In this document: in pieces, positions 1-7,226 of the stretch
Position numbering within the stretch: position 1 is the stretch's first letter
How the letters are laid out: every line of letters begins with the position of its first letter
NCBI GenBank assembly: GCA_002707765.1
Contig: PANV01000017.1
Location: 12,383-27,965 of the forward strand
Source: Fidelibacterota bacterium
GTDB lineage: Bacteria; Fidelibacterota; Marinisomatia; SCGC-AAA003-L08; D37C17
DNA: 15,583 bases
Direction of reading: 5' to 3'
Made by a program: the position numbers and the translations under genes
The notes under the pieces: generated by a model
Told to the model about the DNA's origin: nothing
Database searches by the model: none
What the model saw: only the letters and a program-made list of their open reading frames with translations

Positions 1-639
1 AGATTTTCTTTTAATGTTAAGGGTGGTAGATGTGAAACATGTCAAGGTATGGGACTCGTAAAAGTAGAAATGCATTTTTTAGCAGATATGTTTATAACAT
101 GTGATGAATGTGATGGTAAAAGATTTAATAGAGAAACATTAGAAATCTTTTTTAATAAAAAAAATATTTATGATGTACTTGAAATGTCAGTTGAAGAAGC
201 ACATGTTTTTTTTAAGAATCACTCTAGGATCAAGAGAAGATTAGAAACATTACTTAAAGTAGGATTAGGTTATATAAAACTTGGACAAAGAGCCAATACA
301 TTATCTGGAGGTGAGTCACAAAGAGTGAAATTATCTAAGGAACTTGGTAAATATCATACAGGAAGAACATTATATATTTTAGACGAACCAACAACAGGAT
401 TACATTTTCAAGACATTAAATTATTACTCAAAGTTTTACATAATTTAACTGATCAGGGAAATACTGTCATTGTGATTGAGCATAATTTGGATGTTGTTAA
501 AACAGCAGACTGGATAGTAGATATAGGACCCAATGGCGGTGCTCAAGGAGGTGAAATTATAGCTGAAGGTACACCTGAAGATATTGTAAAAGTAAAGAGC
601 TCTCATACCGGTAAATTTTTGAAAAAAATGTTAAAATGA
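1..639 (+). CDS. uvrA: Excinuclease ABC subunit UvrA, C-terminal part (5' end outside window)
   Basis: UvrA is the damage-recognition ATPase of nucleotide excision repair; as a dimer it loads UvrB on lesions. The frame is open from base 1, so only about the last 212 residues are here. Visible in order: the C-terminal zinc module, with Cys pairs CETC and CDEC about 20 residues apart; the ABC signature LSGGESQRVKL; Walker B LYILDEPTTGLH; and the H-loop region VIVIEHNLDVV. The protein ends just after the usual DIGPNGGAQGGEIIAEGTPE segment, so the C-terminus is intact. The TGA stop overlaps the start of the next gene (ATGA), implying co-transcription and coupled translation. Identity is secure; only the missing N-terminal part cannot be judged. 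Confidence 0.97.
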   Translation, partial: RFSFNVKGGRCETCQGMGLVKVEMHFLADMFITCDECDGKRFNRETLEIFFNKKNIYDVLEMSVEEAHVFFKNHSRIKRRLETLLKVGLGYIKLGQRANTLSGGESQRVKLSKELGKYHTGRTLYILDEPTTGLHFQDIKLLLKVLHNLTDQGNTVIVIEHNLDVVKTADWIVDIGPNGGAQGGEIIAEGTPEDIVKVKSSHTGKFLKKMLK

Positions 640-1970
640 ATATTAAAATAAAAAATAGTGGGTTGACGCAGCAGCCTCATTGGCCTGATTTGGAACAAGT
701 TAATCAAATTACAAAAATGATTAAAGAATATCCTAATTTAGTTTCGGTTAAAGAAATAATAAACTTAAAACGTCAGCTCGCAAATGCATCTAAAGGCGAT
801 GGTTTCATATTGCAAGGTGGAGATTGTGCTGAAACTTTTACTGAGTTTAGTAATGATATGATTCAGAATAAACTAAAGGTATTGCTTCAAATGTCAGCTA
901 TTCTTCAGTACGTAACAAAAATTAATATTACTAAAATAGGTAGAATAGCTGGTCAATTTTTTAAACCTAGAAGTTCTGAATATGAGTTTAGGGATGGAGT
1001 TAAGTTGCCCGCTTACAGAGGTGATGCTATTAATGATATAACTTTTACTAAAGAGCACAGAACGCCTAATCCCAAGCGATTATTACAAGCCTACCATCAG
1101 TCGTCTGCAATAATGAATTTAATAAGAAATTTAACCATGGGAGGATTTACAAATTTTACAAATATTAATTCGTGGAATCTTTCACTTCAAGAAAAGTCTG
1201 AATATGTTAAAAAATATAATGCAATAGCAAAACAAATAAATGAGATGATTAATTTTGCAAATGTATCAAAGGATTTTTTATCATCAAACATTCATCAAAA
1301 TACTGTCTATACCTCACATGAGTCTTTGGTTTTAGATTATGAATTAGCATTTCATAAGTATTATAATAAAAAAAATTATATATGTTCTGCTCACATGTTG
1401 TGGGTAGGAGATAGAACTAGATTTTTAGACTCTGCACATATTGATTTTGTATCTCAAATTGCTAATCCTGTAGGTGTTAAAATAGGTCCTTCAATATGTA
1501 TTGAGGATATTATAAAATTATGTAAAAAAATAAATCCAAAAAATGAACATGGAAAAATTTCATTAATAATCCGTTTAGGTATAAATTATATTAATGATAT
1601 TTTGCCAAAATTAATTAAAACGATTAGTCAAAATAAAATTAATGTTTTATGGTTATGTGATCCAATGCATGGAAATACAATAAAATCTGAATCAGGATTA
1701 AAAACCAGAAACTTCGATACTATTAAGCAAGAGATTGAATGTTTTTTCAATATACATCAGCAGCAGGGGACTATTCCAGGAGGTGTACATTTTGAACTTA
1801 CTGGCGATAATGTTACTGAATGCACAGGAGGTATTAAAAATATTCAAGATAATGATTTATCAGAGCATTATCAAACCGCATGTGATCCACGGTTAAATAA
1901 TGAACAAAGTTTGGAGATGGGATTTTTAATTGCAGAATTATTACAAAAGAGGAGAATTGCAAGTGAGTAA
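636..1970 (+). CDS. Class II 3-deoxy-7-phosphoheptulonate (DAHP) synthase
   Basis: It condenses phosphoenolpyruvate and erythrose 4-phosphate to DAHP, the first step of the shikimate pathway to aromatic amino acids, in the cytoplasm. Class II motifs are complete: QGGDCAE (61-66), GRIAGQFFKPRS (102-113), GDRTRFLDSAH (258-268), GVKIGPS (280-286), CDPMHGNT (341-348), GGVHFELTGDNVTEC (382-396) and CDPRL (416-420). The four metal ligands known from the Mycobacterium tuberculosis enzyme correspond to Cys64, His345, Glu387 and Asp417, all present. At 444 residues it lacks much N-terminal extension, so the extra allosteric elements of mycobacterial enzymes are probably reduced (inference). The ATG overlaps the uvrA stop by 4 bases. 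Its 3' end overlaps the aminotransferase gene by 8 bases. It is Lys/Asn/Ile-rich, as expected for an AT-rich genome. Confidence 0.96.
   Translation: MNIKIKNSGLTQQPHWPDLEQVNQITKMIKEYPNLVSVKEIINLKRQLANASKGDGFILQGGDCAETFTEFSNDMIQNKLKVLLQMSAILQYVTKINITKIGRIAGQFFKPRSSEYEFRDGVKLPAYRGDAINDITFTKEHRTPNPKRLLQAYHQSSAIMNLIRNLTMGGFTNFTNINSWNLSLQEKSEYVKKYNAIAKQINEMINFANVSKDFLSSNIHQNTVYTSHESLVLDYELAFHKYYNKKNYICSAHMLWVGDRTRFLDSAHIDFVSQIANPVGVKIGPSICIEDIIKLCKKINPKNEHGKISLIIRLGINYINDILPKLIKTISQNKINVLWLCDPMHGNTIKSESGLKTRNFDTIKQEIECFFNIHQQQGTIPGGVHFELTGDNVTECTGGIKNIQDNDLSEHYQTACDPRLNNEQSLEMGFLIAELLQKRRIASE
1948..1954 (+). promoter_or_regulatory. Ribosome binding site deciding a GTG start
   Basis: AGAGGAG, 8 bases before the GTG at 1963, inside the 3' end of the DAHP synthase gene. 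It is one of the best Shine-Dalgarno matches in the window. It favours GTG 1963 over the upstream in-frame TTG at 1930 as the aminotransferase start. Confidence 0.75.
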
Positions 1971-3294
1971 AGTCAATATTAGCGGATATGGAGATGATTT
2001 AACCATCAATGATGTTCGTTTAGGAGATTTATCTCCTGAGGAACACGAAAAAATTGAATTAACCAAAGGCGGACAAAATTATAGTCCTTTGGAAAATGTT
2101 GTAGTTTCACATGTAAAAGATACGTCTACTTTGATTTGTAGAAAACCTTCTCATAATGATGTTTCAAATTATATTGAAGAAGAACTTTTAGATGGTTTAT
2201 GTTGTTATTCTGCTGTTAACCAAGGACAATTAAATCAAACTATTGTAGATGCAGTTGTTCATCATTTAACTGAGGAAAAGATTCCAACTGTGCCACGTTC
2301 AATTAGGCATAAATATATGAGTGGTTTTTTATTAGCTGCATCAGCTTTTACAGGAATGGATAGAGTTGTACCTAAAGTTGCAGGTGTAGAATCTTGGGAG
2401 TTGACTTTTAAGTTGTGTAGAAGGTGGGGTTATGAAGTGAAAAAGATTCCTAATAATAAATGCATTGTTGTAGGAGCTAAAGGTAATTTTCATGGCAGGT
2501 CAATGGCAGCAACTTCAATGTCTGATGATCCAGATACATTAAATAATTTCGGACCATTTTTACCAGGTATAGAGCTTGTTCCATTTAATGATTATGATGC
2601 ATTACAAGCTTTGTTTGAAGAGAAAGGTGAATATATATCTGCGTTTTCAGTAGAACCTATTCAAGGCGAAGGAGGAGTAATTATACCAGATGACGACTAT
2701 TGGCCTAAAGTATCTGAGCTTTGTAAAAAACATAATATCTTATTAGCATTTGATGAGGTTCAAACTGGATTTGGAAGAACAGGAGAAAATTTTGCACATC
2801 AGCTTTATGATGTAAAACCTGATATAATGGGATGTGGTAAAGCTGCAGGAGGGGGAATTTTACCAGTATCTTTTGTCGCTGGTAGAGATGATGTAGTCGG
2901 TGTGTTAACTCCAGGATCAGAGGGTTCAACTTTTGGTGGTTATCCATTAGCTTCAGTTGTTGGAATTTATGCCATTAAAACATTAATTGATGAAAATTTA
3001 TCATGTAATGCAAAAATTAGAGGTGCTCAATTAATGGAAGGATTAAATCAAATTAAAAGTAATTTTCCAAATAAGATTAAAGAAGTACGCGGCAAGGGCC
3101 TTCTAACAGCATTTGAAATGCATGATGAAAAACATTTAGATGGCCATAAAGTGTCTTTAGGTCTTCTTGATCAAGGAGTATATGCCAAAGAAACTCATCG
3201 AACTACTGTTAGATTGGCACCTGCTTTAACTATTAATGAAAATCAGGTTAATGTTTTATTAGATAGAATAGAACAAGTAATAAAAGGTATTTAA
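1963..3294 (+). CDS. Ornithine aminotransferase-like class III PLP transaminase
   Basis: Likely transfers the delta-amino group of ornithine to 2-oxoglutarate, giving glutamate semialdehyde (arginine/ornithine breakdown, proline synthesis). With the GTG start at 1963 the protein has 443 residues. PLP-site features of class III aminotransferases are present: Glu231 and Glu236 in EPIQGEGG, Asp264 in FDEVQTGFGRTG, and the Schiff-base lysine Lys293 in GKAAGGG. Residues used by ornithine aminotransferases for substrate are also kept: a Tyr in NYSPL (40), a Tyr in YSAVNQG (82), and Phe176/Arg179 in NFHGRS. Odd points: about 36 extra N-terminal residues; the segment between 50 and 80 does not resemble the usual DxxG-YLDFL region; and the usual NTGVEAxE reads VAGVESWE. 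The start overlaps the previous gene. It looks less Lys/Asn-rich than its neighbour. The class III fold is certain; ornithine specificity is inferred. Confidence 0.85.
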   Translation: MSKVNISGYGDDLTINDVRLGDLSPEEHEKIELTKGGQNYSPLENVVVSHVKDTSTLICRKPSHNDVSNYIEEELLDGLCCYSAVNQGQLNQTIVDAVVHHLTEEKIPTVPRSIRHKYMSGFLLAASAFTGMDRVVPKVAGVESWELTFKLCRRWGYEVKKIPNNKCIVVGAKGNFHGRSMAATSMSDDPDTLNNFGPFLPGIELVPFNDYDALQALFEEKGEYISAFSVEPIQGEGGVIIPDDDYWPKVSELCKKHNILLAFDEVQTGFGRTGENFAHQLYDVKPDIMGCGKAAGGGILPVSFVAGRDDVVGVLTPGSEGSTFGGYPLASVVGIYAIKTLIDENLSCNAKIRGAQLMEGLNQIKSNFPNKIKEVRGKGLLTAFEMHDEKHLDGHKVSLGLLDQGVYAKETHRTTVRLAPALTINENQVNVLLDRIEQVIKGI

Positions 3295-3362
3295 TTGTTG
3301 TTTAATTTTTGTTAAACTATACTTATTAAATAATTAAAATTCTTTACTAAAATAAATACATA

Positions 3363-3716
3363 ATGCATAGAATAATTTACATAATAATTCCTTTTTTGAT
3401 GATGTCTTGCAAATCTGATGCTAATATGGCAATGGAAAGAGGAATACAACATTATAAATGGAATCAGATTGATGAAGCGATTATTGAATTTAACAAAGTT
3501 AAATATTTATTAGATTTTAAAGATGGAGAATCGTTGGAATCAGCTGAATTATTGGCTCAAGCACATTATAATTTAGGTATTTCATATGCTAAAAAAGAAT
3601 TATTCAATCAGGCTGAACAAGAGATTTTAACAGCAATTTCTATTATCCCAAATCCAGAATATAGAAGTGTATTACAAATGGTTCGTCAGCAAATTAAAGA
3701 CGAAGTTAATAAATGA
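3363..3716 (+). CDS. Small TPR-repeat lipoprotein
   Basis: Unrecognised as a named gene. The 117-residue product begins with a short charged start (MHR), a hydrophobic stretch (residues 4-14) and a lipobox-like FLMMSC with the candidate lipidated Cys at 16, so it is probably exported and anchored to a membrane. The rest is helical with two tetratricopeptide-like repeats: about 23-52 (AMERGIQHYKWNQIDEAIIEF) and about 65-96 (AQAHYNLGISYAKKELFNQA), followed by a short capping helix. TPR units mediate protein contacts, so a scaffold role is likely, partner unknown. It follows the aminotransferase after a 68-base gap and may be co-transcribed or have its own weak promoter. No clear Shine-Dalgarno precedes the ATG. 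Confidence 0.75.
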   Translation: MHRIIYIIIPFLMMSCKSDANMAMERGIQHYKWNQIDEAIIEFNKVKYLLDFKDGESLESAELLAQAHYNLGISYAKKELFNQAEQEILTAISIIPNPEYRSVLQMVRQQIKDEVNK

Positions 3717-3732
3717 AAAGTTTAGTTTTTTC

Positions 3733-4500
3733 TTAACCTGTAATATCTTCACCGCCATCAACCCGAATTACATTACCTGTCATCCAGCTAGATTCATATG
3801 ATGACAACATTTTGATTATTTCTCCAATGTCCTCAGGTTTAGTTAATCTACGATGTGGATTATTGTTTAAAGCATTTTGAATCATGTTATCGCATCCAGG
3901 AATTTTTCTTAAAGCTGGAGTATCAGTAACACCTGCTTGGATTGCATTAACAGCAATTCCATCCTTTGCGAGTTCAATACTTAGTTGTCTACACGCAGAT
4001 TCTAATCCAGCTTTAGCTAAACTTACAGCTCCATAACTTTCCCAGTTTTTTCTGCCTCCTGAACTGGTCATGCCTATGATTTGACTACCTTTTTTCAAAA
4101 GATTTGCACTATATAAGCTTTGTGACCAATAAACTAGATTATTGCACATAACATCTAAAGTCATATCTATATTTTTTTTATTTAATGCAGGCCCATCTTT
4201 TGAAATCATTTTTTTTAAAGCACCAAATGCTACTGAATGAATTAACATTTTAACTCTAATATTACCCAAGGATTTTAATTCATTAGTTATTTCTTTAATA
4301 CTGTCTTCATTAGAGGCATTTGCTTTTTTAAAAATTACTTCTACATTATACTTATAAAATTGTTTTTTAATGTCATCTATTTGGGATTGTTTTTTTCTTA
4401 AGTATAATGCATAAATATTAATACCATTTTCAGCTAACGATTTTGCACAGGCCATGCCTATGCCACTAGAACCACCTAAAATTAATGCCCAATCATTCAT
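3733..4500 (-). CDS. Short-chain dehydrogenase/reductase, FabI/FabL-like (possible enoyl-ACP reductase)
   Basis: Rossmann-fold NAD(P)H oxidoreductase of 255 residues. The nucleotide loop is GGSSGIG (9-15), the classical SDR form that FabL also has, unlike the rearranged loop of FabI. The segment LIHSVAFG (86-93) resembles the NxAG-equivalent strand of enoyl-ACP reductases. The catalytic pair is Tyr156 and Lys163 with six residues between (YGAVSLAK). This Y-x6-K spacing is typical of FabI/FabL enoyl reductases, whereas ordinary SDRs have Y-x3-K. It ends with the usual VDGG. A role in the last reduction of fatty-acid elongation is inferred; another SDR substrate is possible. The ATG at 4500 is chosen because AAAGGA lies 8 bases before it and the Rossmann strand starts at once; an in-frame TTG at 4524 would add 8 residues. 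It is divergent from ychF and convergent with the lipoprotein gene. Confidence 0.83.
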   Translation of the reverse strand: MNDWALILGGSSGIGMACAKSLAENGINIYALYLRKKQSQIDDIKKQFYKYNVEVIFKKANASNEDSIKEITNELKSLGNIRVKMLIHSVAFGALKKMISKDGPALNKKNIDMTLDVMCNNLVYWSQSLYSANLLKKGSQIIGMTSSGGRKNWESYGAVSLAKAGLESACRQLSIELAKDGIAVNAIQAGVTDTPALRKIPGCDNMIQNALNNNPHRRLTKPEDIGEIIKMLSSYESSWMTGNVIRVDGGEDITG

Positions 4501-4508
4501 ATTTATAA

Positions 4509-4514
4509 TCCTTT
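4509..4514 (-). promoter_or_regulatory. Ribosome binding site for the FabI/FabL-like reductase
   Basis: On the minus strand it reads AAAGGA, 8 bases before the ATG at 4500. It supports that start over the upstream in-frame TTG codon at 4524. Confidence 0.65.
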
Positions 4515-4589
4515 TATAATTCAAAATATAATTCTTATTATAAAATACTGATTATTGTCCATATAATTCAAATATTAGAAAAAAATAAT

Positions 4590-5687
4590 ATGAAAGTAGG
4601 AATAATAGGATTACCAAATGTAGGGAAGTCTACAATTTTTAATGCATTAACAGCGTCGGACATACCTGCAAACAACTATCCATTTTGCACTATTGAACCA
4701 AATGTAGGTATTGTGCCTGTACCAGATTATAGATTAAATGAAATAAATCAATATATTAAGTCAGATAACGTAATACCCACAGTCATTGAGTTCGTAGATA
4801 TTGCTGGTTTAGTAAAAGGTGCTAGTCAAGGTGAAGGTCTTGGAAATAAATTTTTATCCCATATAAGTAATGTTGATGCTATCATTCACGTTGTTAGAGG
4901 ATTTGATAATGAAGACATTACACATGTTGAGGGTTCTATAGATCCATTGAGAGATATCCAGATTATTGAAACAGAATTGCTTTTAAAAGACTTAGAGAGA
5001 CTAAATAAAAGACTATTAAAAGTGAAAAAAATTAGTAAATCCGGAGATAAATTAGCTATCAAAGAAGTTGAGCTATTAGATAAAGCAATCAAGAAACTAA
5101 ATGATGGTGAGTTATTAAACGACTTTTATGGTACAGAAACCGAAAATCAAATTATTAAATCATGGTTTTTATTAACAAGTAAACCAATAATTTATTTATG
5201 TAATATTGACGAAGATAATTTACAGCAAGGTGTAGAATCTTCTTATTTTCAATCATTAAAAACATATGCAAGCCAAAATAATATCGATTGTATACAGTTA
5301 TGTGGAAACATAGAAATGGAAATTTCTAAAATTGATAACGATCAGGATAAACAAGAATTTTTAGATATTTATAATTTAGATGAGCCTGGTTTAAACAAAC
5401 TTATATCACGTGCATACAGCAAACTAGGTTTAATTACATTTTTTACTGCAGGAGTTCAAGAAGTACGAGCTTGGACGGTAAAGAAAAATGCACTAGCCCC
5501 AGAAGCAGCAGGTTTAATTCATTCTGATTTTGAAAGAGGTTTTATCAAAGCAGATATATATAATATCAGCGATCTCCAAAAATTTCAAACAGAACAAGCA
5601 TTAAAAGAAAATGGTAAGATCAGGCAGGAAGGTAAAGAATATATTGTTCAGGATGGAGATATAATTTTCTTTAAATTCAATGTTTAA
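4590..5687 (+). CDS. ychF: Redox-regulated ATPase YchF (OLA1/EngD family)
   Basis: Conserved Obg-related P-loop ATPase that binds ribosomes; in E. coli it is linked to stress responses and translation-start fidelity. Motifs: P-loop GLPNVGKS (7-14), switch II VDIAGLVKGA (69-78) with a hydrophobic residue where Ras-type GTPases have catalytic Gln, and NIDE (205-208) in place of the NKxD guanine motif, which explains the ATP preference of this family. A helical insertion spans about 125-175, and the C-terminal TGS domain (about 280-363) carries FFTAG, RAWTV, APEAAG and HSDFERGFI. At 365 residues it has the normal family length (363 in E. coli). It stands alone on the plus strand between two minus-strand genes, and its stop codon lies inside the 3' end of the convergent HAD gene (11-base overlap). 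No strong Shine-Dalgarno is visible. Confidence 0.97.
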   Translation: MKVGIIGLPNVGKSTIFNALTASDIPANNYPFCTIEPNVGIVPVPDYRLNEINQYIKSDNVIPTVIEFVDIAGLVKGASQGEGLGNKFLSHISNVDAIIHVVRGFDNEDITHVEGSIDPLRDIQIIETELLLKDLERLNKRLLKVKKISKSGDKLAIKEVELLDKAIKKLNDGELLNDFYGTETENQIIKSWFLLTSKPIIYLCNIDEDNLQQGVESSYFQSLKTYASQNNIDCIQLCGNIEMEISKIDNDQDKQEFLDIYNLDEPGLNKLISRAYSKLGLITFFTAGVQEVRAWTVKKNALAPEAAGLIHSDFERGFIKADIYNISDLQKFQTEQALKENGKIRQEGKEYIVQDGDIIFFKFNV

Positions 5688-6342
5688 AGTTTACTATTTC
5701 TTTTATTTCACTATAAGAATCCACTACAATTATATTTGAATTTATTTTTTTAATTTGATCTGGTAATAGTGAAGTTGTTAAACCTATAACTTGTGCACCA
5801 GAATCAACTGCAGATATTAAACCTGTTTTAGAATCTTCAATGATTAGCGTTTCCGAAGGATTTATAGAAAAATGATTCATCGCTTGCAAATAAGGCTTAG
5901 GCGATGGCTTAGGTTCAATTGCTTCAGTTATAGTTATAACAAATGAAAAATAATGGTCTATATTAATAAATTGTTGAATTTTTTTAAATGTTGTACGAGT
6001 TGTATTGGTAACTAGTCCTGTTTTTAAATTACTATCTTTGATAATTGATATATAGAAATTCTCAAAACCTTTTGTATACTTTAATTTTGTTTCCATAATA
6101 TTGTGTAAATGATTTCTGAGCTTAAATCGTATTATATCAATATCCTCAACAATATTAAATTTTTTCATAAAACTTGGATAAAATATATAATGTGACATGC
6201 CCTTAAATTCTTCAAGTTCACTGTGATTACCTTTGATATTATATTCTTTTAATAGTTCAATCTGAGCATCACTAAAAATACCCTCTGAATCTAAAACAGT
6301 ACCATCCATATCAAATAAAATAGCTTTTATTTTTTCAGCCAT
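5677..6342 (-). CDS. HAD-superfamily phosphatase/phosphoglucomutase-like hydrolase
   Basis: A 221-residue cytoplasmic haloacid dehalogenase-type hydrolase that probably removes phosphate from a small sugar or nucleotide phosphate; the substrate is unknown. Motif I is FDMDGTVLDSE (10-20), with nucleophile Asp11 and acid/base Asp13. A helical cap follows (about 20-80), then motif II LVTNTTRT, the motif III lysine in EPKPSPKPYL, and motif IV IIEDSKTGL with the acidic metal ligands. The cap size and the IEDSxxG form fit the beta-phosphoglucomutase/Gph-like subfamily. Its ATG overlaps the stop of the DUF1295 gene by one base (TAATG on the minus strand), so it is the last, translationally coupled gene of the four-gene minus-strand run. 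Its tail overlaps ychF head-on. Confidence 0.9.
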   Translation of the reverse strand: MAEKIKAILFDMDGTVLDSEGIFSDAQIELLKEYNIKGNHSELEEFKGMSHYIFYPSFMKKFNIVEDIDIIRFKLRNHLHNIMETKLKYTKGFENFYISIIKDSNLKTGLVTNTTRTTFKKIQQFINIDHYFSFVITITEAIEPKPSPKPYLQAMNHFSINPSETLIIEDSKTGLISAVDSGAQVIGLTTSLLPDQIKKINSNIIVVDSYSEIKEIVNFKH

Positions 6343-7217
6343 TATTTAATTTTCCATAATTTTGGAATAAGTCTAGGAGTTATTTTTTTATATTTTTGAT
6401 ATTCGTTAGACGAACCCCATTTTTTATCTGCGCTTGCTTCTAATAAATTAATACCACTGACTTTATTTAAAAGTATAATAACAAATAAAGGAGAAATTAT
6501 TCCTAAATATTCTAAACCCGAGGTTGAGGGTAGCGTGATAATATATATACCTATCCATAAAATTATTTCACCAAAATAATTAGGATGTCTAGAAATTGAC
6601 CATAATCCAGAATCAATGAATTTATTTTTATTTAAAGTATTATTTTTAAATTTAATTTTTTGATAATCAGAAATTATTTCAAATAAAAAACCAATAATCC
6701 AAATTATTGTTCCAATATAAAGAAGAGTAAGATCTTGATTATAGTTTTTTGAAGTGATAACATTCATAGCAGCCATTGTTGTTAATGAAACCCATAAGCT
6801 GGAAATAGAAAACCAAACAAAAAATTGTAGTGCATTGTTTTTTACATTCTTAAATCTTATGTCCTCTCCTACTTTTAATACTCGATAAAACAAGAAAATT
6901 CCTAATCTGAGTGTCCAAATTGAAATTAATAAACTTAAAACCAAGGAGTAAATATCAATTGAATGAATTTGAATGTATTTTTGTTGTATAGCAAATATTA
7001 TAATTGACAGATATGCAATCATACCAGTAAAATCATAAAATTTTTCATTTTTCATAATTGCTGATGGAATAAATATAATCAAATGTATTGTAAACGATAT
7101 CAATACGCAGTATAATAATACAGGATAGCCATTAATGGATATGCTGTTATCAGAAATTAACAAGCTTAGTGAACTTGGAATTAGAATAGTAAGTATTATA
7201 ATTAATATGGAAATCAT
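6342..7217 (-). CDS. DUF1295 integral membrane protein (steroid 5-alpha-reductase-like)
   Basis: A 291-residue polytopic membrane protein with about seven or eight hydrophobic segments. DUF1295 hallmarks are seen in order: EKFYDFTG (58-65), WTLRLGIFLFYR (101-112), GEDIRF (117-122), SGLWSISRHPNYFGE (203-217) and the C-terminal VSG, LLE, SADKKWG and EYQKYKK elements. The RHPNYFGE segment resembles the NADPH-binding C-terminal region of steroid 5-alpha reductases and isoprenylcysteine methyltransferases. A lipid- or sterol-like reductase function in the inner membrane is therefore suggested by family but has not been shown for most members. It sits 9 bases after the oxidoreductase stop and overlaps the HAD start by one base, so all are probably on one transcript. 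Confidence 0.88.
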   Translation of the reverse strand: MISILIIILTILIPSSLSLLISDNSISINGYPVLLYCVLISFTIHLIIFIPSAIMKNEKFYDFTGMIAYLSIIIFAIQQKYIQIHSIDIYSLVLSLLISIWTLRLGIFLFYRVLKVGEDIRFKNVKNNALQFFVWFSISSLWVSLTTMAAMNVITSKNYNQDLTLLYIGTIIWIIGFLFEIISDYQKIKFKNNTLNKNKFIDSGLWSISRHPNYFGEIILWIGIYIITLPSTSGLEYLGIISPLFVIILLNKVSGINLLEASADKKWGSSNEYQKYKKITPRLIPKLWKIK

Positions 7218-7226
7218 TTTATAGAG

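Noticed and set aside
2705..2947. Minus-strand open frame inside the aminotransferase gene
   Set aside because: Covers the conserved DEVQTG and GKAAGGG coding region on the opposite strand; His/Leu/Gln-rich shadow without domain features.
3300..3317. Six-base inverted repeat (gtttaa...ttaaac) just after the aminotransferase stop, considered as a terminator
   Set aside because: The stem has only one G-C pair and no T-run after it; too weak to call.
4501..4589. Promoters in the divergent reductase-ychF gap
   Set aside because: TATAAT at 4562-4567 and other AT hexamers occur, but none has a credible -35 partner; left unassigned.
4886..5092. Minus-strand open frame inside ychF
   Set aside because: Short, Ser/Leu-rich, antisense to a conserved gene; no start signal.
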